From positions 62,001-126,000 of the forward strand of contig SXXW01000004.1 in NCBI GenBank assembly GCA_005791165.1: a stretch of 64,000 nt of DNA, read 5' to 3'. The stretch's first letter is position 1; each line of letters starts with the position of its first letter. The notes under the pieces are model-generated. The model did no database searches. It saw only the letters and a program-made list of their open reading frames with translations, and was not told where the DNA came from. Of the stretch, positions 17,939 to 27,270 are shown piece after piece. The position numbers were made by a program, and so were the translations under genes. This DNA comes from Cytophagaceae bacterium (lineage in GTDB: Bacteria; Bacteroidota; Bacteroidia; Cytophagales; Spirosomataceae).

Positions 17939-19063
17939 CTAAGCTATTTTTTTCTTTACAAATAACTGATCGTGGATTAATAATCCAAGGATCAATAAAA
18001 CAACTCCGACGATGCCGGCGGTAAACGGCTTGCCAATTAAGATACCAAAAGCTGTCACAACAACATTATACATTGACAATGGAATTAATCCAGCCCAACC
18101 CAATCCCATTAACTGGTCATATCGAAAACGAGGCAATGTCCAACGAACCCACATAAATACAAAAACAAATAAAAGTGCTTTGCCAATGAGTGCTCCCATT
18201 CCTACAAATACCGCAATGTTATTACCAAACTGAGCCGTGACAAAATCAATCCCAGGGTAATCATACCCACCAAAGTAAAGAGTTGCCATCACAGCTCCTG
18301 AAATAAACATATTGATGTATTCAGCAAATAAATAAAAGCCCAACTTCATCGATGAATATTCCGTATGGTAACCACCAATCAATTCCGTCTCACATTCTGG
18401 TAAATCGAATGGAGTTCTATTGCATTCCGCAAAAGCACAAATCAAAAAGATGATGAAGCCAAGCGGTTGGTAAAAAATATTCCAATGCCCATTTTGCTGA
18501 CCCTCCACAATTGCCTTAGTAGATAAACTTCCTGTAAACAATAAAATGGCGATAATCGCCAATCCCATCGCCAGTTCATATGAGATGTTTTGAGATGCCG
18601 CACGAATCGCCCCTAACAACGAATACTTGTTGTTGGACGCCCAGCCGCCAATTAAAATTCCGTAAACACCCAAAGAAACAATACCAAAAACCCATAAGAT
18701 TCCAATATTCACATCAATTCCCTGTAGATCGAAAGTTACACCACCGATGGTCACCGTATCCCCAAAAGGTACAACGGCAGAAGTCATCAGAGCCGTTAAC
18801 ATCGACAAACACGGACCCGCGATAAACAACCATTTGTTTGAATTGGCCGGAATAAAATCTTCCTTCATAAACATCTTCACCGCATCAGCCAAAGGTTGCA
18901 ATATCCCAAAAGGACCTGCGCGATCTGGACCAATACGATCTTGCATGAAAGCCGCAATTTTACGCTCAAAATAAGTGGAATAAGCAGCTATGCCCAATGT
19001 AATGGCAAATACAATTCCAATAAACGCAGCCTTAGCAAGAAAAAAATCTGATAGTAAATCCAT
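17939..19063 (-). CDS. nuoH: NADH-quinone oxidoreductase subunit H
   Basis: Quinone-chamber membrane subunit, 374 aa with eight or more transmembrane helices. Conserved loops are visible: YFERKIAAFMQDRIGPDRAG near 30-50, the acidic CAFAECNRTPFDLPECETEL with the family's glutamates, and WVRWTLPRFRYDQLMGLGW. Only one base separates it from nuoG. It mediates quinone binding and coupling to proton pumping; this is family knowledge. Confidence 0.96.
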   Translation of the reverse strand: MDLLSDFFLAKAAFIGIVFAITLGIAAYSTYFERKIAAFMQDRIGPDRAGPFGILQPLADAVKMFMKEDFIPANSNKWLFIAGPCLSMLTALMTSAVVPFGDTVTIGGVTFDLQGIDVNIGILWVFGIVSLGVYGILIGGWASNNKYSLLGAIRAASQNISYELAMGLAIIAILLFTGSLSTKAIVEGQQNGHWNIFYQPLGFIIFLICAFAECNRTPFDLPECETELIGGYHTEYSSMKLGFYLFAEYINMFISGAVMATLYFGGYDYPGIDFVTAQFGNNIAVFVGMGALIGKALLFVFVFMWVRWTLPRFRYDQLMGLGWAGLIPLSMYNVVVTAFGILIGKPFTAGIVGVVLLILGLLIHDQLFVKKKIA

Positions 19064-19064
19064 A

Positions 19065-20090
19065 TTATTTTTTAGCTTCTAATTTAATTTGATCCGTCAA
19101 AAAACTTCGATCGCGATCATCATTGATCAACTTATAATCCCTAGCCGCTTGGCTGATAGGAAAGGTAGGCTGAATTAAGTTTGCCCCATATTTGTTTGCT
19201 GAAATAACAGAATGACGCGAAATTTGAGTGGGACCATCAATCGTCCATTCAGCTGTTTTCTTGCGATCAAATCGGCAAGTATTGCAGATAAATTCTTTTA
19301 CCTCACCCCACTGATTTTTACGCCCCGTAACTCGGATCACTTCGTCACCCTTGTACCATAAAGTTACTTGGCCCGAACATTTTTCACAGTCACAATGAGC
19401 TTCAACGGGTTTGGAAAACCAAACTCTGCTTTTAAATCGGTATGTTTTGTCAGTCAATGCGCCCACAGGACAAACATCAATGATATTACCTGAAAAATCA
19501 TTGTCAATCGCCTTGCCAATGTAGGTACTGATTTCTGCATGATCCCCTCGATTCATCACCCCATGCACACGACCATCTGTAATCTGATCCGCCGTATAGA
19601 CACAACGGTAACATAAAATACAGCGATTCATGTGCAATTGTATGTTGGGCCCCAGGTCCGTCGGCTCAAACGTATTTCTTTCCTCAGCGGTCCTCGTGTT
19701 TGAAACCCCATGTTCAAAAGAAAAATCTTGCAAATGACACTCGCCCGCCTGATCACAAACAGGGCAATCTAAAGGATGATTTAATAACAAAAATTCTACT
19801 ATACCACGTCTCGTTTCAAGCACCTCTTCGTTGATCGTGTTTTCCACAATCATACCGTCTTGCACTTGGGTTAGACAGGCAGGAACTAATTTAGGCATCG
19901 GCCTTGGATCCTTTTCAGAACCAGCCGTCACCTTCACTAAACATCCTCGGCATTTACCACCAGAAGCCTTTAATGGCTCATAATAGCACATGGCCGGAGG
20001 TGCAATCTCAGGTCCAATTTGTCGGGCCGCCTGCATAATCGTCGTTCCCTGTTCTACCTCTAACGTGATATTATCTATCGTTACTTTCAT
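19065..20090 (-). CDS. nuoG: NADH-quinone oxidoreductase subunit G, short form
   Basis: Electron-relay subunit of the complex I peripheral arm. Order of cluster motifs: a plant-ferredoxin-like 2Fe-2S set (MCYYEPLKASGGKCRGC, then PACL); the His/Cys set DCPVCDQAGECHLQ (N5-like); the CILCYRCVY set closed by VCPVGAL (N4-like); and CDCEKCSG paired with FICNTC (N7-like position). The protein stops at 341 aa, without the molybdopterin-oxidoreductase-like domain of the about 900-aa E. coli protein. Short NuoG forms are normal in many Bacteroidota. Separated from nuoF by the glycosyltransferase gene. Confidence 0.94.
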   Translation of the reverse strand: MKVTIDNITLEVEQGTTIMQAARQIGPEIAPPAMCYYEPLKASGGKCRGCLVKVTAGSEKDPRPMPKLVPACLTQVQDGMIVENTINEEVLETRRGIVEFLLLNHPLDCPVCDQAGECHLQDFSFEHGVSNTRTAEERNTFEPTDLGPNIQLHMNRCILCYRCVYTADQITDGRVHGVMNRGDHAEISTYIGKAIDNDFSGNIIDVCPVGALTDKTYRFKSRVWFSKPVEAHCDCEKCSGQVTLWYKGDEVIRVTGRKNQWGEVKEFICNTCRFDRKKTAEWTIDGPTQISRHSVISANKYGANLIQPTFPISQAARDYKLINDDRDRSFLTDQIKLEAKK

Positions 20091-20096
20091 TTTTAC

Positions 20097-21251
20097 TTAT
20101 TTTAAACCCATATTATGCCAACGTTCTAAAAAACATTCGGCTGAATATTGCAATGATCTATTTTTCAATTCTAACCTCATTTCGATTTGAGTACTTACAT
20201 CCGTCTCAAGCCATTTTATTATTCCATCCCTTGCCTCCTCTTCCTCCAGATATCCCACTAACATGTCAGGGAAATCCTGTAAAAAATCACTTACACCACC
20301 ACTTTCTTTAAAACCTAAAATAGGTTTTTGATGATAGGCCGCCTCCAGCATAACCAACGGAAATGGATCTTCTCTTGAAGATAAAAAAAACATGTCCATC
20401 GACTCAAAATAGGGTTTTGAATCCAATTTTTGAGGAACTAAATGCACTTGTTTCCCTTCATCCCAATGTTCCTTTTCAGCCTTTAATTCAGCCGAAAAAA
20501 TATTATCCCCTACTCCTAACCAAATAAAATGCACCTTTGGCATTTTACGAATAACTTGTCGGGCCACCCGAATAAATATATCAGTACCCTTTCTCCATTC
20601 GGCTAACCCACACCCTAAAACGACCAAGGCATCACTCGGAATTCCTAAATCTTCCCGCACTTGATTTCCTCGATCCGAACGATTTTTAGGAATTTCAATG
20701 ATGGGCGGCAATAATAAGGTCCGCTCCTCTGGCACATTAAATTTGTCCACTAACAATCGGTTTACCTGCTTCGAAACGCAAAAAACCATGCTTGTTTGTT
20801 GGGCCAAAAAATACATATCTTTTTCAGAAGCATACATAGTCAGCGAAAAATCAAGCTCATGCACATAGGCCCCAAAAGGAATTCGCATTCCTTGAAGCTG
20901 CTGCAATAAACTTAATGAAGCCACCGTGTTTCCTAAAATCAGACTAAATTTCTCCCGTCTAAATTCTTTCACCATCACCGCCATTTCCATACGGTTCGGT
21001 TCCCGATCTACCCGATCCTCACGTTTGAGAAAAGGTATTTTTTTATAAATCTTTTCAATCTTGTTAGGTCCCTTTCGCCACACCCAAACTTTGGCATATT
21101 GTTCATATTGAGGCAAAAGGTCTCCGCCTTTTTCCAACAACAAATAATTCTTTTTACCTCTACCTGCCTCCGCTTTCAACCAATTCAATAACACTATTTG
21201 CGCTCCAGCACCATTCGCATCATGACCGACAAACAGAATTTTCGAAGTCAT
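20097..21251 (-). CDS. glycosyltransferase family 4 inserted between nuoF and nuoG
   Basis: A GT-B transferase of 384 aa (from the ATG at 21251). N-terminal motif KILFVGHDANGAGAQ resembles the glycine-rich acceptor loop; the C-terminal half has VLGCGLAEWRKGTDIFI and the donor-site segment SSREDPFPLVMLEAAYH with E-x7-E-like acidic pair. An in-frame ATG at 21272 would overlap nuoF by 13 bases and add seven residues; I prefer 21251, eight bases after the nuoF stop. It lies 6 bases upstream of nuoG, in the operon's own strand and spacing. It has no iron-sulphur or membrane motif, so a direct complex I role is not supported by sequence. Confidence 0.87.
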   Translation of the reverse strand: MTSKILFVGHDANGAGAQIVLLNWLKAEAGRGKKNYLLLEKGGDLLPQYEQYAKVWVWRKGPNKIEKIYKKIPFLKREDRVDREPNRMEMAVMVKEFRREKFSLILGNTVASLSLLQQLQGMRIPFGAYVHELDFSLTMYASEKDMYFLAQQTSMVFCVSKQVNRLLVDKFNVPEERTLLLPPIIEIPKNRSDRGNQVREDLGIPSDALVVLGCGLAEWRKGTDIFIRVARQVIRKMPKVHFIWLGVGDNIFSAELKAEKEHWDEGKQVHLVPQKLDSKPYFESMDMFFLSSREDPFPLVMLEAAYHQKPILGFKESGGVSDFLQDFPDMLVGYLEEEEARDGIIKWLETDVSTQIEMRLELKNRSLQYSAECFLERWHNMGLK

Positions 21252-21259
21252 TTGATTGT

Positions 21260-22600
21260 TTATTGGGCCCAACTAGCACCCGGACGCATGTAAACAGCTC
21301 CAGGCTGAATCGCTAACTCAGGATGCTCAATGTGCCATTCAAACTCATCTCTAAAATGCCTAATCGCAGCAGCCACCGGCCATGCAGCCGCATCTCCTAA
21401 AGGACAAATCGTATTTCCCTCTATTTTTTTGGCCACATCGACCAATAAATCAATATCCTCTTTTCTTCCTTTCCCATGCTCAATTCGATAAATCACCTTG
21501 TCCATCCAACCTGTTCCCTCGCGACAAGGCGAGCATTGTCCACAAGATTCATGGTGATAAAAACGAGCAAATGTCAAGGTATTATGCACAATGCACGTAG
21601 TTTCATCCATGACAATGAAACCTCCAGAACCCAACATCGTTCCCGTGGCAAATCCACCGTCCGATAAGGATTCATACGTCATTAATCTTTTCTCTCCATC
21701 GGCGGTATTCAAAATCATTTCAGCGGATAAAATAGGGACCGATGAACCACCGGCTACTACAGCTTTCAACTTATGTCCATCCCGAATTCCACCACACCAT
21801 TCATCCGAATATATAAAATCTTCCACCGTGATTCCCAACGGAATTTCATAAACACCCGACTTACGAATATGTCCCGATGCCGAAATCAATTTGGTACCCG
21901 TACTTCTTCCCACACCAATCGCCGCATATGCATCACCCCCATGATTTATGATCCAGGAAGTTGCCGCAATCGACTCCACATTATTCACCACCGTAGGACA
22001 CTGCCACACCCCTTTTACCGCTGGAAAAGGAGGTTTAATCCGAGGATTACCCCTTTTGCCTTCCAATGATTCCAGCAATGCCGTTTCTTCGCCACATATA
22101 TAGGCGCCTCCACCAGGCTGAACATAAAGATCTAAATCATAGCCAGATCCCAAAATATTTTTACCCAAATACCCCTTATCATACGCCTCTTGAATCGCTT
22201 TTTCCAAAATGTGAATGACATACATCAACTCACCCCGCACATAGATATAAGAGGTATTAGCCCCTAAAGCAAAACTTGAAACAATCATTCCCTCAATCAA
22301 GGTATGTGGAGATTTCCACATCAAATAATGATCCTTAAATGTTCCGGGCTCAGATTCATCTGCATTACACACCAAATAACGTGGAATCCCCTCTGGCTTA
22401 GCCAAAAAAGACCACTTCATCCCTACCGGAAATCCAGCTCCTCCGCGACCCCGTAAACCCGATTTTTTCACCTCTTCCGTTACCTCATCGGGTGTCATTT
22501 TTTTAATCGCCTTTTCCACCGCCTGATAACCACCATGTTTGCAAAAAACATCAATGGTTTCAATCCCTGGTACGTCTATATGTTCCGTTAATATTTTCAT
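21260..22600 (-). CDS. nuoF: NADH-quinone oxidoreductase subunit F (FMN, NADH site)
   Basis: Catalytic entry subunit that oxidises NADH through FMN. The 446-aa protein has GRGGAGFP (51-58, NADH loop), YICGEETALLESLEG (FMN-binding region), and the N3 cluster motif ESCGQCSPCREG with a distal Cys in NTICPLG. It follows nuoE by 6 bases. Its stop codon overlaps nothing in the preferred model; the glycosyltransferase begins 8 bases later. Confidence 0.96.
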   Translation of the reverse strand: MKILTEHIDVPGIETIDVFCKHGGYQAVEKAIKKMTPDEVTEEVKKSGLRGRGGAGFPVGMKWSFLAKPEGIPRYLVCNADESEPGTFKDHYLMWKSPHTLIEGMIVSSFALGANTSYIYVRGELMYVIHILEKAIQEAYDKGYLGKNILGSGYDLDLYVQPGGGAYICGEETALLESLEGKRGNPRIKPPFPAVKGVWQCPTVVNNVESIAATSWIINHGGDAYAAIGVGRSTGTKLISASGHIRKSGVYEIPLGITVEDFIYSDEWCGGIRDGHKLKAVVAGGSSVPILSAEMILNTADGEKRLMTYESLSDGGFATGTMLGSGGFIVMDETTCIVHNTLTFARFYHHESCGQCSPCREGTGWMDKVIYRIEHGKGRKEDIDLLVDVAKKIEGNTICPLGDAAAWPVAAAIRHFRDEFEWHIEHPELAIQPGAVYMRPGASWAQ

Positions 22601-22606
22601 TCCAGC

Positions 22607-23101
22607 CTATTTACTAAGTTCATCTATAATCTGATCCACCTTCTCTGCCGTTAATTGCATATAAAACTTTTCTCTAATTTGAAAGACAGGACCCCAACCA
22701 CATGCCGCCAAACACTCCACTTCCTTAATCGTAAACTTGCCATCAGAAGTAGTCTCTCCCGTCTGAATTCCCAAACGTTTTTTCAAATGATCATACACTT
22801 CCACGCCCCCCATCAGACAACAAGGACCCGTTCTACAATATTCAATCACATGCTCGCCAACAGGCTCCAAATGAAACATCGTATAAAATGAAGCCACTTC
22901 GTATACTTCTACAGGGGCGATTGAAAGCAATGAAGCCACATAATCCATTACCTCAGGACTACACCATTTCCATTCCGCTTGAGCCAAATGCAAAATAGGA
23001 AGTATCGCAGATTTATGCTTTCCCTCCGGATAACGTTTCATTATTTTTTGAACTAAATCCAACGTCTCCGCCGGAAAAACAATTGTATTTTTTGCTTCCA
23101 T
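22607..23101 (-). CDS. nuoE: NADH-quinone oxidoreductase subunit E (2Fe-2S)
   Basis: Thioredoxin-like 2Fe-2S subunit (cluster N1a) paired with NuoF. In 164 aa the four ligands are seen as CRTGPC and CLAACG, the C-x4-C ... C-x3-C pattern, with the typical DYVASLL and VYEVASFYTMFHLEPVG segments before them. Three bases separate it from nuoD. Confidence 0.95.
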   Translation of the reverse strand: MEAKNTIVFPAETLDLVQKIMKRYPEGKHKSAILPILHLAQAEWKWCSPEVMDYVASLLSIAPVEVYEVASFYTMFHLEPVGEHVIEYCRTGPCCLMGGVEVYDHLKKRLGIQTGETTSDGKFTIKEVECLAACGWGPVFQIREKFYMQLTAEKVDQIIDELSK

Positions 23102-23104
23102 GTA

Positions 23105-24340
23105 TTAAGTATCTAACTCTCCAGCAATCACATTCATAGACGACATAGTAACAATCGCATCAGAAAGCGAAGAACCCTTGATCATCTCAGGGAACGCCTG
23201 GTAATAAATAAATCCCGGACGTCTAAACTTTAACCGATAAGGTGTCCGACCCCCATCTGATACTAAATAAAACCCTAATTCTCCATTTCCGCCCTCGACC
23301 GACTGATAAACCTCACCCACCGGAGCATCGATCTCCCCCATCACAATTTTAAAATGATAAATTAATGCCTCCATATTTTTATATACCTCCTGCTTTGGCG
23401 GCAAATAATAATGCGGTGCATCTGCGTGATATGGCCCCTCAGGAAGATTATCCATGGCTTGTTGGATGATGCGTAAACTCTGCCACATCTCCTCCTCGCG
23501 AACTAAAAAACGATCATAGGTATCACCCTTCGTTCCCACCGGCACGTCAAATTCAAAATCTTCATACGAAGAATAAGGATTCAAAGAACGGACATCATAA
23601 TCTACCCCGGCAGCACGTAAATTAGGTCCTGTAAAACCGTAATTTAATGCGCGCTCTGCGGAAATAGCTCCCACATTTTGAGTACGATCCATGAAAATTC
23701 GATTGCGCATCACCATTCCCTCAAACTCCTTTAACCCTTTAGGCAATCCTTCTAACAAAACATTTATTTTTTCAATGGCTACCTTAGATAAATCACGCTC
23801 CATGCCACCAAAACGACCCATATTAGTGGTCAATCGGGCCCCGCATAACTCCTCATAAATTTCATAAATATGCTCTCTCCATTGATAGACATACAAGAAA
23901 CCCGTTAAGGCTCCTGTGTCCACAGCCAAAATTGAATTACAAACAATGTGATCCGCTAACCGAGCTAACTCCATCATGATTACACGAATGTATTGCGCAC
24001 GTTTTGGAACCTCAATGCCTAATAATTTCTCAACAGTCAAATGCCAACCCATGTTGTTGATCGGCGATGAACAATAATTCATCCGATCCGTCAACGTAGT
24101 GATCTGGTAAAATGGACGTCGCTCAGCGATTTTCTCAAACGCCCGATGAATATACCCCACCGTTTGTTCCGCATCCACAATGGTTTCCCCATCCATCGTC
24201 AAGATGTTTTGAAAAATACCATGCGTGGCTGGATGTGTAGGCCCTAAATTAAGTGTCGACAAATCATTCACATAAGGACCACCCTTTTGTGTTTTATCTA
24301 AACCAACATTTGGACTATTTACTAAGGCTATTTCAGACAT
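23105..24340 (-). CDS. nuoD: NADH-quinone oxidoreductase subunit D (49-kDa type)
   Basis: Quinone-site subunit homologous to the [NiFe] hydrogenase large subunit, 411 aa. Recognisable segments: LNLGPTHPATHG (30-41), with the quinone-loop histidine, VGYIHRAFEKIAE, TDRMNYCSSPINNMGW, and the C-terminal GELDT end typical of the subunit. C and D are separate genes here, unlike the E. coli NuoCD fusion. Gap to nuoC is 21 bases. Confidence 0.97.
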   Translation of the reverse strand: MSEIALVNSPNVGLDKTQKGGPYVNDLSTLNLGPTHPATHGIFQNILTMDGETIVDAEQTVGYIHRAFEKIAERRPFYQITTLTDRMNYCSSPINNMGWHLTVEKLLGIEVPKRAQYIRVIMMELARLADHIVCNSILAVDTGALTGFLYVYQWREHIYEIYEELCGARLTTNMGRFGGMERDLSKVAIEKINVLLEGLPKGLKEFEGMVMRNRIFMDRTQNVGAISAERALNYGFTGPNLRAAGVDYDVRSLNPYSSYEDFEFDVPVGTKGDTYDRFLVREEEMWQSLRIIQQAMDNLPEGPYHADAPHYYLPPKQEVYKNMEALIYHFKIVMGEIDAPVGEVYQSVEGGNGELGFYLVSDGGRTPYRLKFRRPGFIYYQAFPEMIKGSSLSDAIVTMSSMNVIAGELDT

Positions 24341-24361
24341 AAAAATTTATCAATAAGTAGA

Positions 24362-24871
24362 TTATCTACCAAACATTTCATCAATCTTATCATGACGCGT
24401 CGCATCTTCTAACGGATACTCTTTGCGCATCGGGTGGTAATCCATATCATCTAAATTTAAAATGCGGATCAAATTTGGATGACCTTCAAAAATAATTCCA
24501 TAAAAATCAAAGGCTTCCCGCTCCATCCAATTGGCCGATGCATACAAACCCGTCAGTGTAGGAAAATTAGGTGCCTCTATGGGCGCATAGGCCTTGATCC
24601 ACAAACGCACATTATTCTCTAAACTGTGCAAATGATAGACAACACCCAGCTCTTGACCTTTTGCTTCCGGAAAATGTATGCCCGCTAAATCGGTCAAAAA
24701 CTGAAACTTTAAAATAGGATCTGCATATAAAAAATGCATCATTGGAACGATATTGTCCACATGAGTAGTCACCTGAAGTATCCCATGAGATTCCCCTATG
24801 CCATACACCGCATCTTCCCCAAAGGTCTTTTGAAGTGCCTCAATGATTTGTTGATTATTCAATTTTTCCAT
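24362..24871 (-). CDS. nuoC: NADH-quinone oxidoreductase subunit C (30-kDa type)
   Basis: Structural peripheral-arm subunit of 169 aa. Family signature WMEREAFDFYGIIFEGHPNL with the following RKEYPLE is complete. Ten bases separate it from nuoB. Confidence 0.95.
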   Translation of the reverse strand: MEKLNNQQIIEALQKTFGEDAVYGIGESHGILQVTTHVDNIVPMMHFLYADPILKFQFLTDLAGIHFPEAKGQELGVVYHLHSLENNVRLWIKAYAPIEAPNFPTLTGLYASANWMEREAFDFYGIIFEGHPNLIRILNLDDMDYHPMRKEYPLEDATRHDKIDEMFGR

Positions 24872-24881
24872 ATCCCTAGCC

Positions 24882-25430
24882 TTATTCTATTCCGTAAGAA
24901 GCCAATAAAGCTTTGTACTCAGGCATGTTTCTCCTGCGCGTGCTTTCTTTTTTTGCCAATTCTTGGATTTGCATAAACCCGTCCAAAATTTGCTCTGGAC
25001 GTGGAGGACAACCTGGCACGTAAACATCCACTGGGATGATTCGATCAATACCCTGTAAAACAGAATACGTATCAAAAATTCCACCAGAACATGCACAAGC
25101 ACCTACCGATAAAACCCAACGAGGTTCCGCCATCTGTAAATAAACCTGTTTTACCACGGGAGCCATTTTTTTGGCAATCGTTCCCATGACCATCAATACG
25201 TCCGCTTGACGTGCCGAAAAACTAAGTCTTTCCGCCCCAAAACGTCCAATGTCATAATGCGAAGCCATGGTCGACATGAATTCGATACCACAACAAGAGG
25301 TCGCAAATGGCAAAGGCCAAAGCGAATTAGCTCTGGCCAGTCCCACCAATGAATCTAAACTTGTCGCAAAAAAACCTTGTCCCTCTAATCCCGGTGGCGA
25401 TTCCACCATACTTATGTTTGAATTACTCAT
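24882..25430 (-). CDS. nuoB: NADH-quinone oxidoreductase subunit B (cluster N2)
   Basis: Carries the terminal 4Fe-4S cluster N2 that reduces quinone. In 182 aa the ligands appear as the tandem cysteines in [10 protein letters not shown], the Cys in GACACSGG and the Cys in [10 protein letters not shown]. The start used is the ATG at 25430; 51 bases separate it from nuoA. Confidence 0.96.
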   Translation of the reverse strand: MSNSNISMVESPPGLEGQGFFATSLDSLVGLARANSLWPLPFATSCCGIEFMSTMASHYDIGRFGAERLSFSARQADVLMVMGTIAKKMAPVVKQVYLQMAEPRWVLSVGACACSGGIFDTYSVLQGIDRIIPVDVYVPGCPPRPEQILDGFMQIQELAKKESTRRRNMPEYKALLASYGIE

Positions 25431-25481
25431 ATCAACTAGATGGTGTCTTGAAATATATAAACCATCAATTCGTTTGAAAGT

Positions 25482-25850
25482 TTACTTTTCCCAGGTTAAA
25501 ATTCCTTTTTTAATTACATAAACGAAACCTGCCAATAGCAAGCCCATAAACACAATCATTTCATAAAATCCATCCCATGATAATTCCTTGAAATTTACTG
25601 CCCAAGGGTACATGAAAACGATTTCTATATCAAATAGCACAAATAAAATGGCTACTAAAAAATATTTAACTGAAATGGGTATGCGGGCGTCTCCTACTGA
25701 CTCAATCCCACATTCAAACGTATCATCTTTTTTCTCTGAATGCCTTTTAGGACCCATTGCATGTGTCGCAAGCATAGTAGCCACAATAAAGGCTAGGGCC
25801 GCCGCGAGTTGTGCAAAAATCGGAAGAAAATCCTGTGGTTGATAGTTCAT
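25482..25850 (-). CDS. nuoA: NADH-quinone oxidoreductase subunit A
   Basis: Small three-helix membrane subunit, 122 aa, with the conserved KDDTFECGIESVGDARIPIS loop between helices 1 and 2 and VLFDIEIVFMYPW in helix 2. First gene of the complex I operon. A 63-base gap separates it from the Gfo/Idh/MocA gene upstream; I see no convincing -33/-7 pair there, so read-through from upstream is possible. Confidence 0.95.
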   Translation of the reverse strand: MNYQPQDFLPIFAQLAAALAFIVATMLATHAMGPKRHSEKKDDTFECGIESVGDARIPISVKYFLVAILFVLFDIEIVFMYPWAVNFKELSWDGFYEMIVFMGLLLAGFVYVIKKGILTWEK

Positions 25851-25913
25851 TACATTAGGCTAAAAAATGAAGCCGCAATTTAATTAAAAATCTAGTTTTT
25901 TTGAGATAATTTT

Positions 25914-27251
25914 TTAAAAATACTTTGTTTTTCCAGGTACCGCCACAGCATACAAACCATTTGCATCTGGCTTGGATGGCATATCAGCATCCCAACTAAA
26001 TGTAGACGGTGCTATATTAAGCCCTGAATTGATCGCTTTATCCCATTCGATCACTTGACCTGAATAGGTAGCCATACGTCCTAAAATAGATGTCATGGTC
26101 GAATAAGCGCCATTTTCAGCATCCGCAAACTTGTATTCTCCTGCTGCCACGGTAGCCCATAATTCATCATGCTCTGTTTGATATGGATTATTTTCCTTCG
26201 TCTTTTTATCAAAAGCATATTGAAGATTTCCTTTGGTATCTAAAATTTTAGCTGAATCAAATTGCACACGGCCCTTTGTCCCAATCACCAATTCATCCAC
26301 CTTCGCCCAAGTACCTGGAATGTGACGGCATTGGCTATTCAAGATTGTACCATCCGCATATTCAAACTCAACAATATGATGATCAAAAATTTCACCATAA
26401 TCCTTCCCTTTTCTTACTTCACGACCACCCGTTCCACGAGCTTTTACTGGATAACCATTTTTAGCCCAGTTGATGACGTCAATATTATGAATATGTTGCT
26501 CAGTAATATGATCCCCACACATCCAATTGAAATAATACCAGTTGCGTAATTGGTAATCCATTTCAGTCTGACCTTCTTTACGTGGTTTAACCCAAACACC
26601 ATCATTATTCCACCAGCAAGACGCTGAAACAATATCTCCAATTTGTCCGTCCTGAATTCTTTTCATCAGTTCCTTGTATGAATTTTGATAATGACGTTGC
26701 AAACCCACCACCACATTTAATTTCTTTTGCTTCGCTATTTTAGCCGCAGCTAATACACGTTGGATTCCAGCTGGATCTGTAGCCACTGGTTTTTCCATGA
26801 AAATTTGCTTTCCTTGAGCCACTGCTTCCTCAAAATAAGGAGGTCTAAATCCTGGAGGCGTAGTCAAAATAACGACATCAGCTAATGCCATTGCCTTTTT
26901 ATAAGCATCAAAACCTACAAATTTATGAGCTTCTGGCACATCCACTTTTTGACTAATTGGGATTGCTTTTGCTGAAGCGTCCTTCGCTCTTGATTTCATC
27001 AAATTGTTGTAGCAATCATCCAAACGATCACGGAAAACATCTGCCATCGCAACTAACTTGATATTTTCTTTTGTACTTAATGCCTGAGTAATGGCACCTG
27101 TTCCTCGGCCTCCGCAACCAATAATGGCTACTTTGAGCGTGTCGCCTACCAGGCTTTGGCCTGCAAATGCGTTCGACGCCCATGGACTTAAAATTAATCC
27201 ACTCGCAGCTAAGCCCGACTGCTTAACAAAATCTCTTCTTGAATTTTTCAT
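25914..27251 (-). CDS. Tat-exported Gfo/Idh/MocA family oxidoreductase
   Basis: NAD(P)-dependent sugar or polyol oxidoreductase family, 445 aa. The N terminus is a twin-arginine signal (SRRDFVKQSGLAASGLILS, about 3-21), so it is probably folded with cofactor before export to the periplasm. The Rossmann motif is AIIGCGGRGTG, followed by the catalytic-lysine region FMEKPVATDP and GLQRHYQNSYKEL. Bacteroidota have many such Tat-targeted relatives, mostly of unknown substrate. It is the third gene of an exported trio, 19 bases after the SUMF1-like gene. Confidence 0.87.
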   Translation of the reverse strand: MKNSRRDFVKQSGLAASGLILSPWASNAFAGQSLVGDTLKVAIIGCGGRGTGAITQALSTKENIKLVAMADVFRDRLDDCYNNLMKSRAKDASAKAIPISQKVDVPEAHKFVGFDAYKKAMALADVVILTTPPGFRPPYFEEAVAQGKQIFMEKPVATDPAGIQRVLAAAKIAKQKKLNVVVGLQRHYQNSYKELMKRIQDGQIGDIVSASCWWNNDGVWVKPRKEGQTEMDYQLRNWYYFNWMCGDHITEQHIHNIDVINWAKNGYPVKARGTGGREVRKGKDYGEIFDHHIVEFEYADGTILNSQCRHIPGTWAKVDELVIGTKGRVQFDSAKILDTKGNLQYAFDKKTKENNPYQTEHDELWATVAAGEYKFADAENGAYSTMTSILGRMATYSGQVIEWDKAINSGLNIAPSTFSWDADMPSKPDANGLYAVAVPGKTKYF

Positions 27252-27270
27252 GTATAAATAGTTTAGATTC

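Noticed and set aside
20097-21251. The inserted GT as a complex I assembly factor
   Set aside because: Its sequence carries only GT-B features, with no iron-sulphur, membrane or chaperone motifs; the operon position is reported as a finding without that claim.
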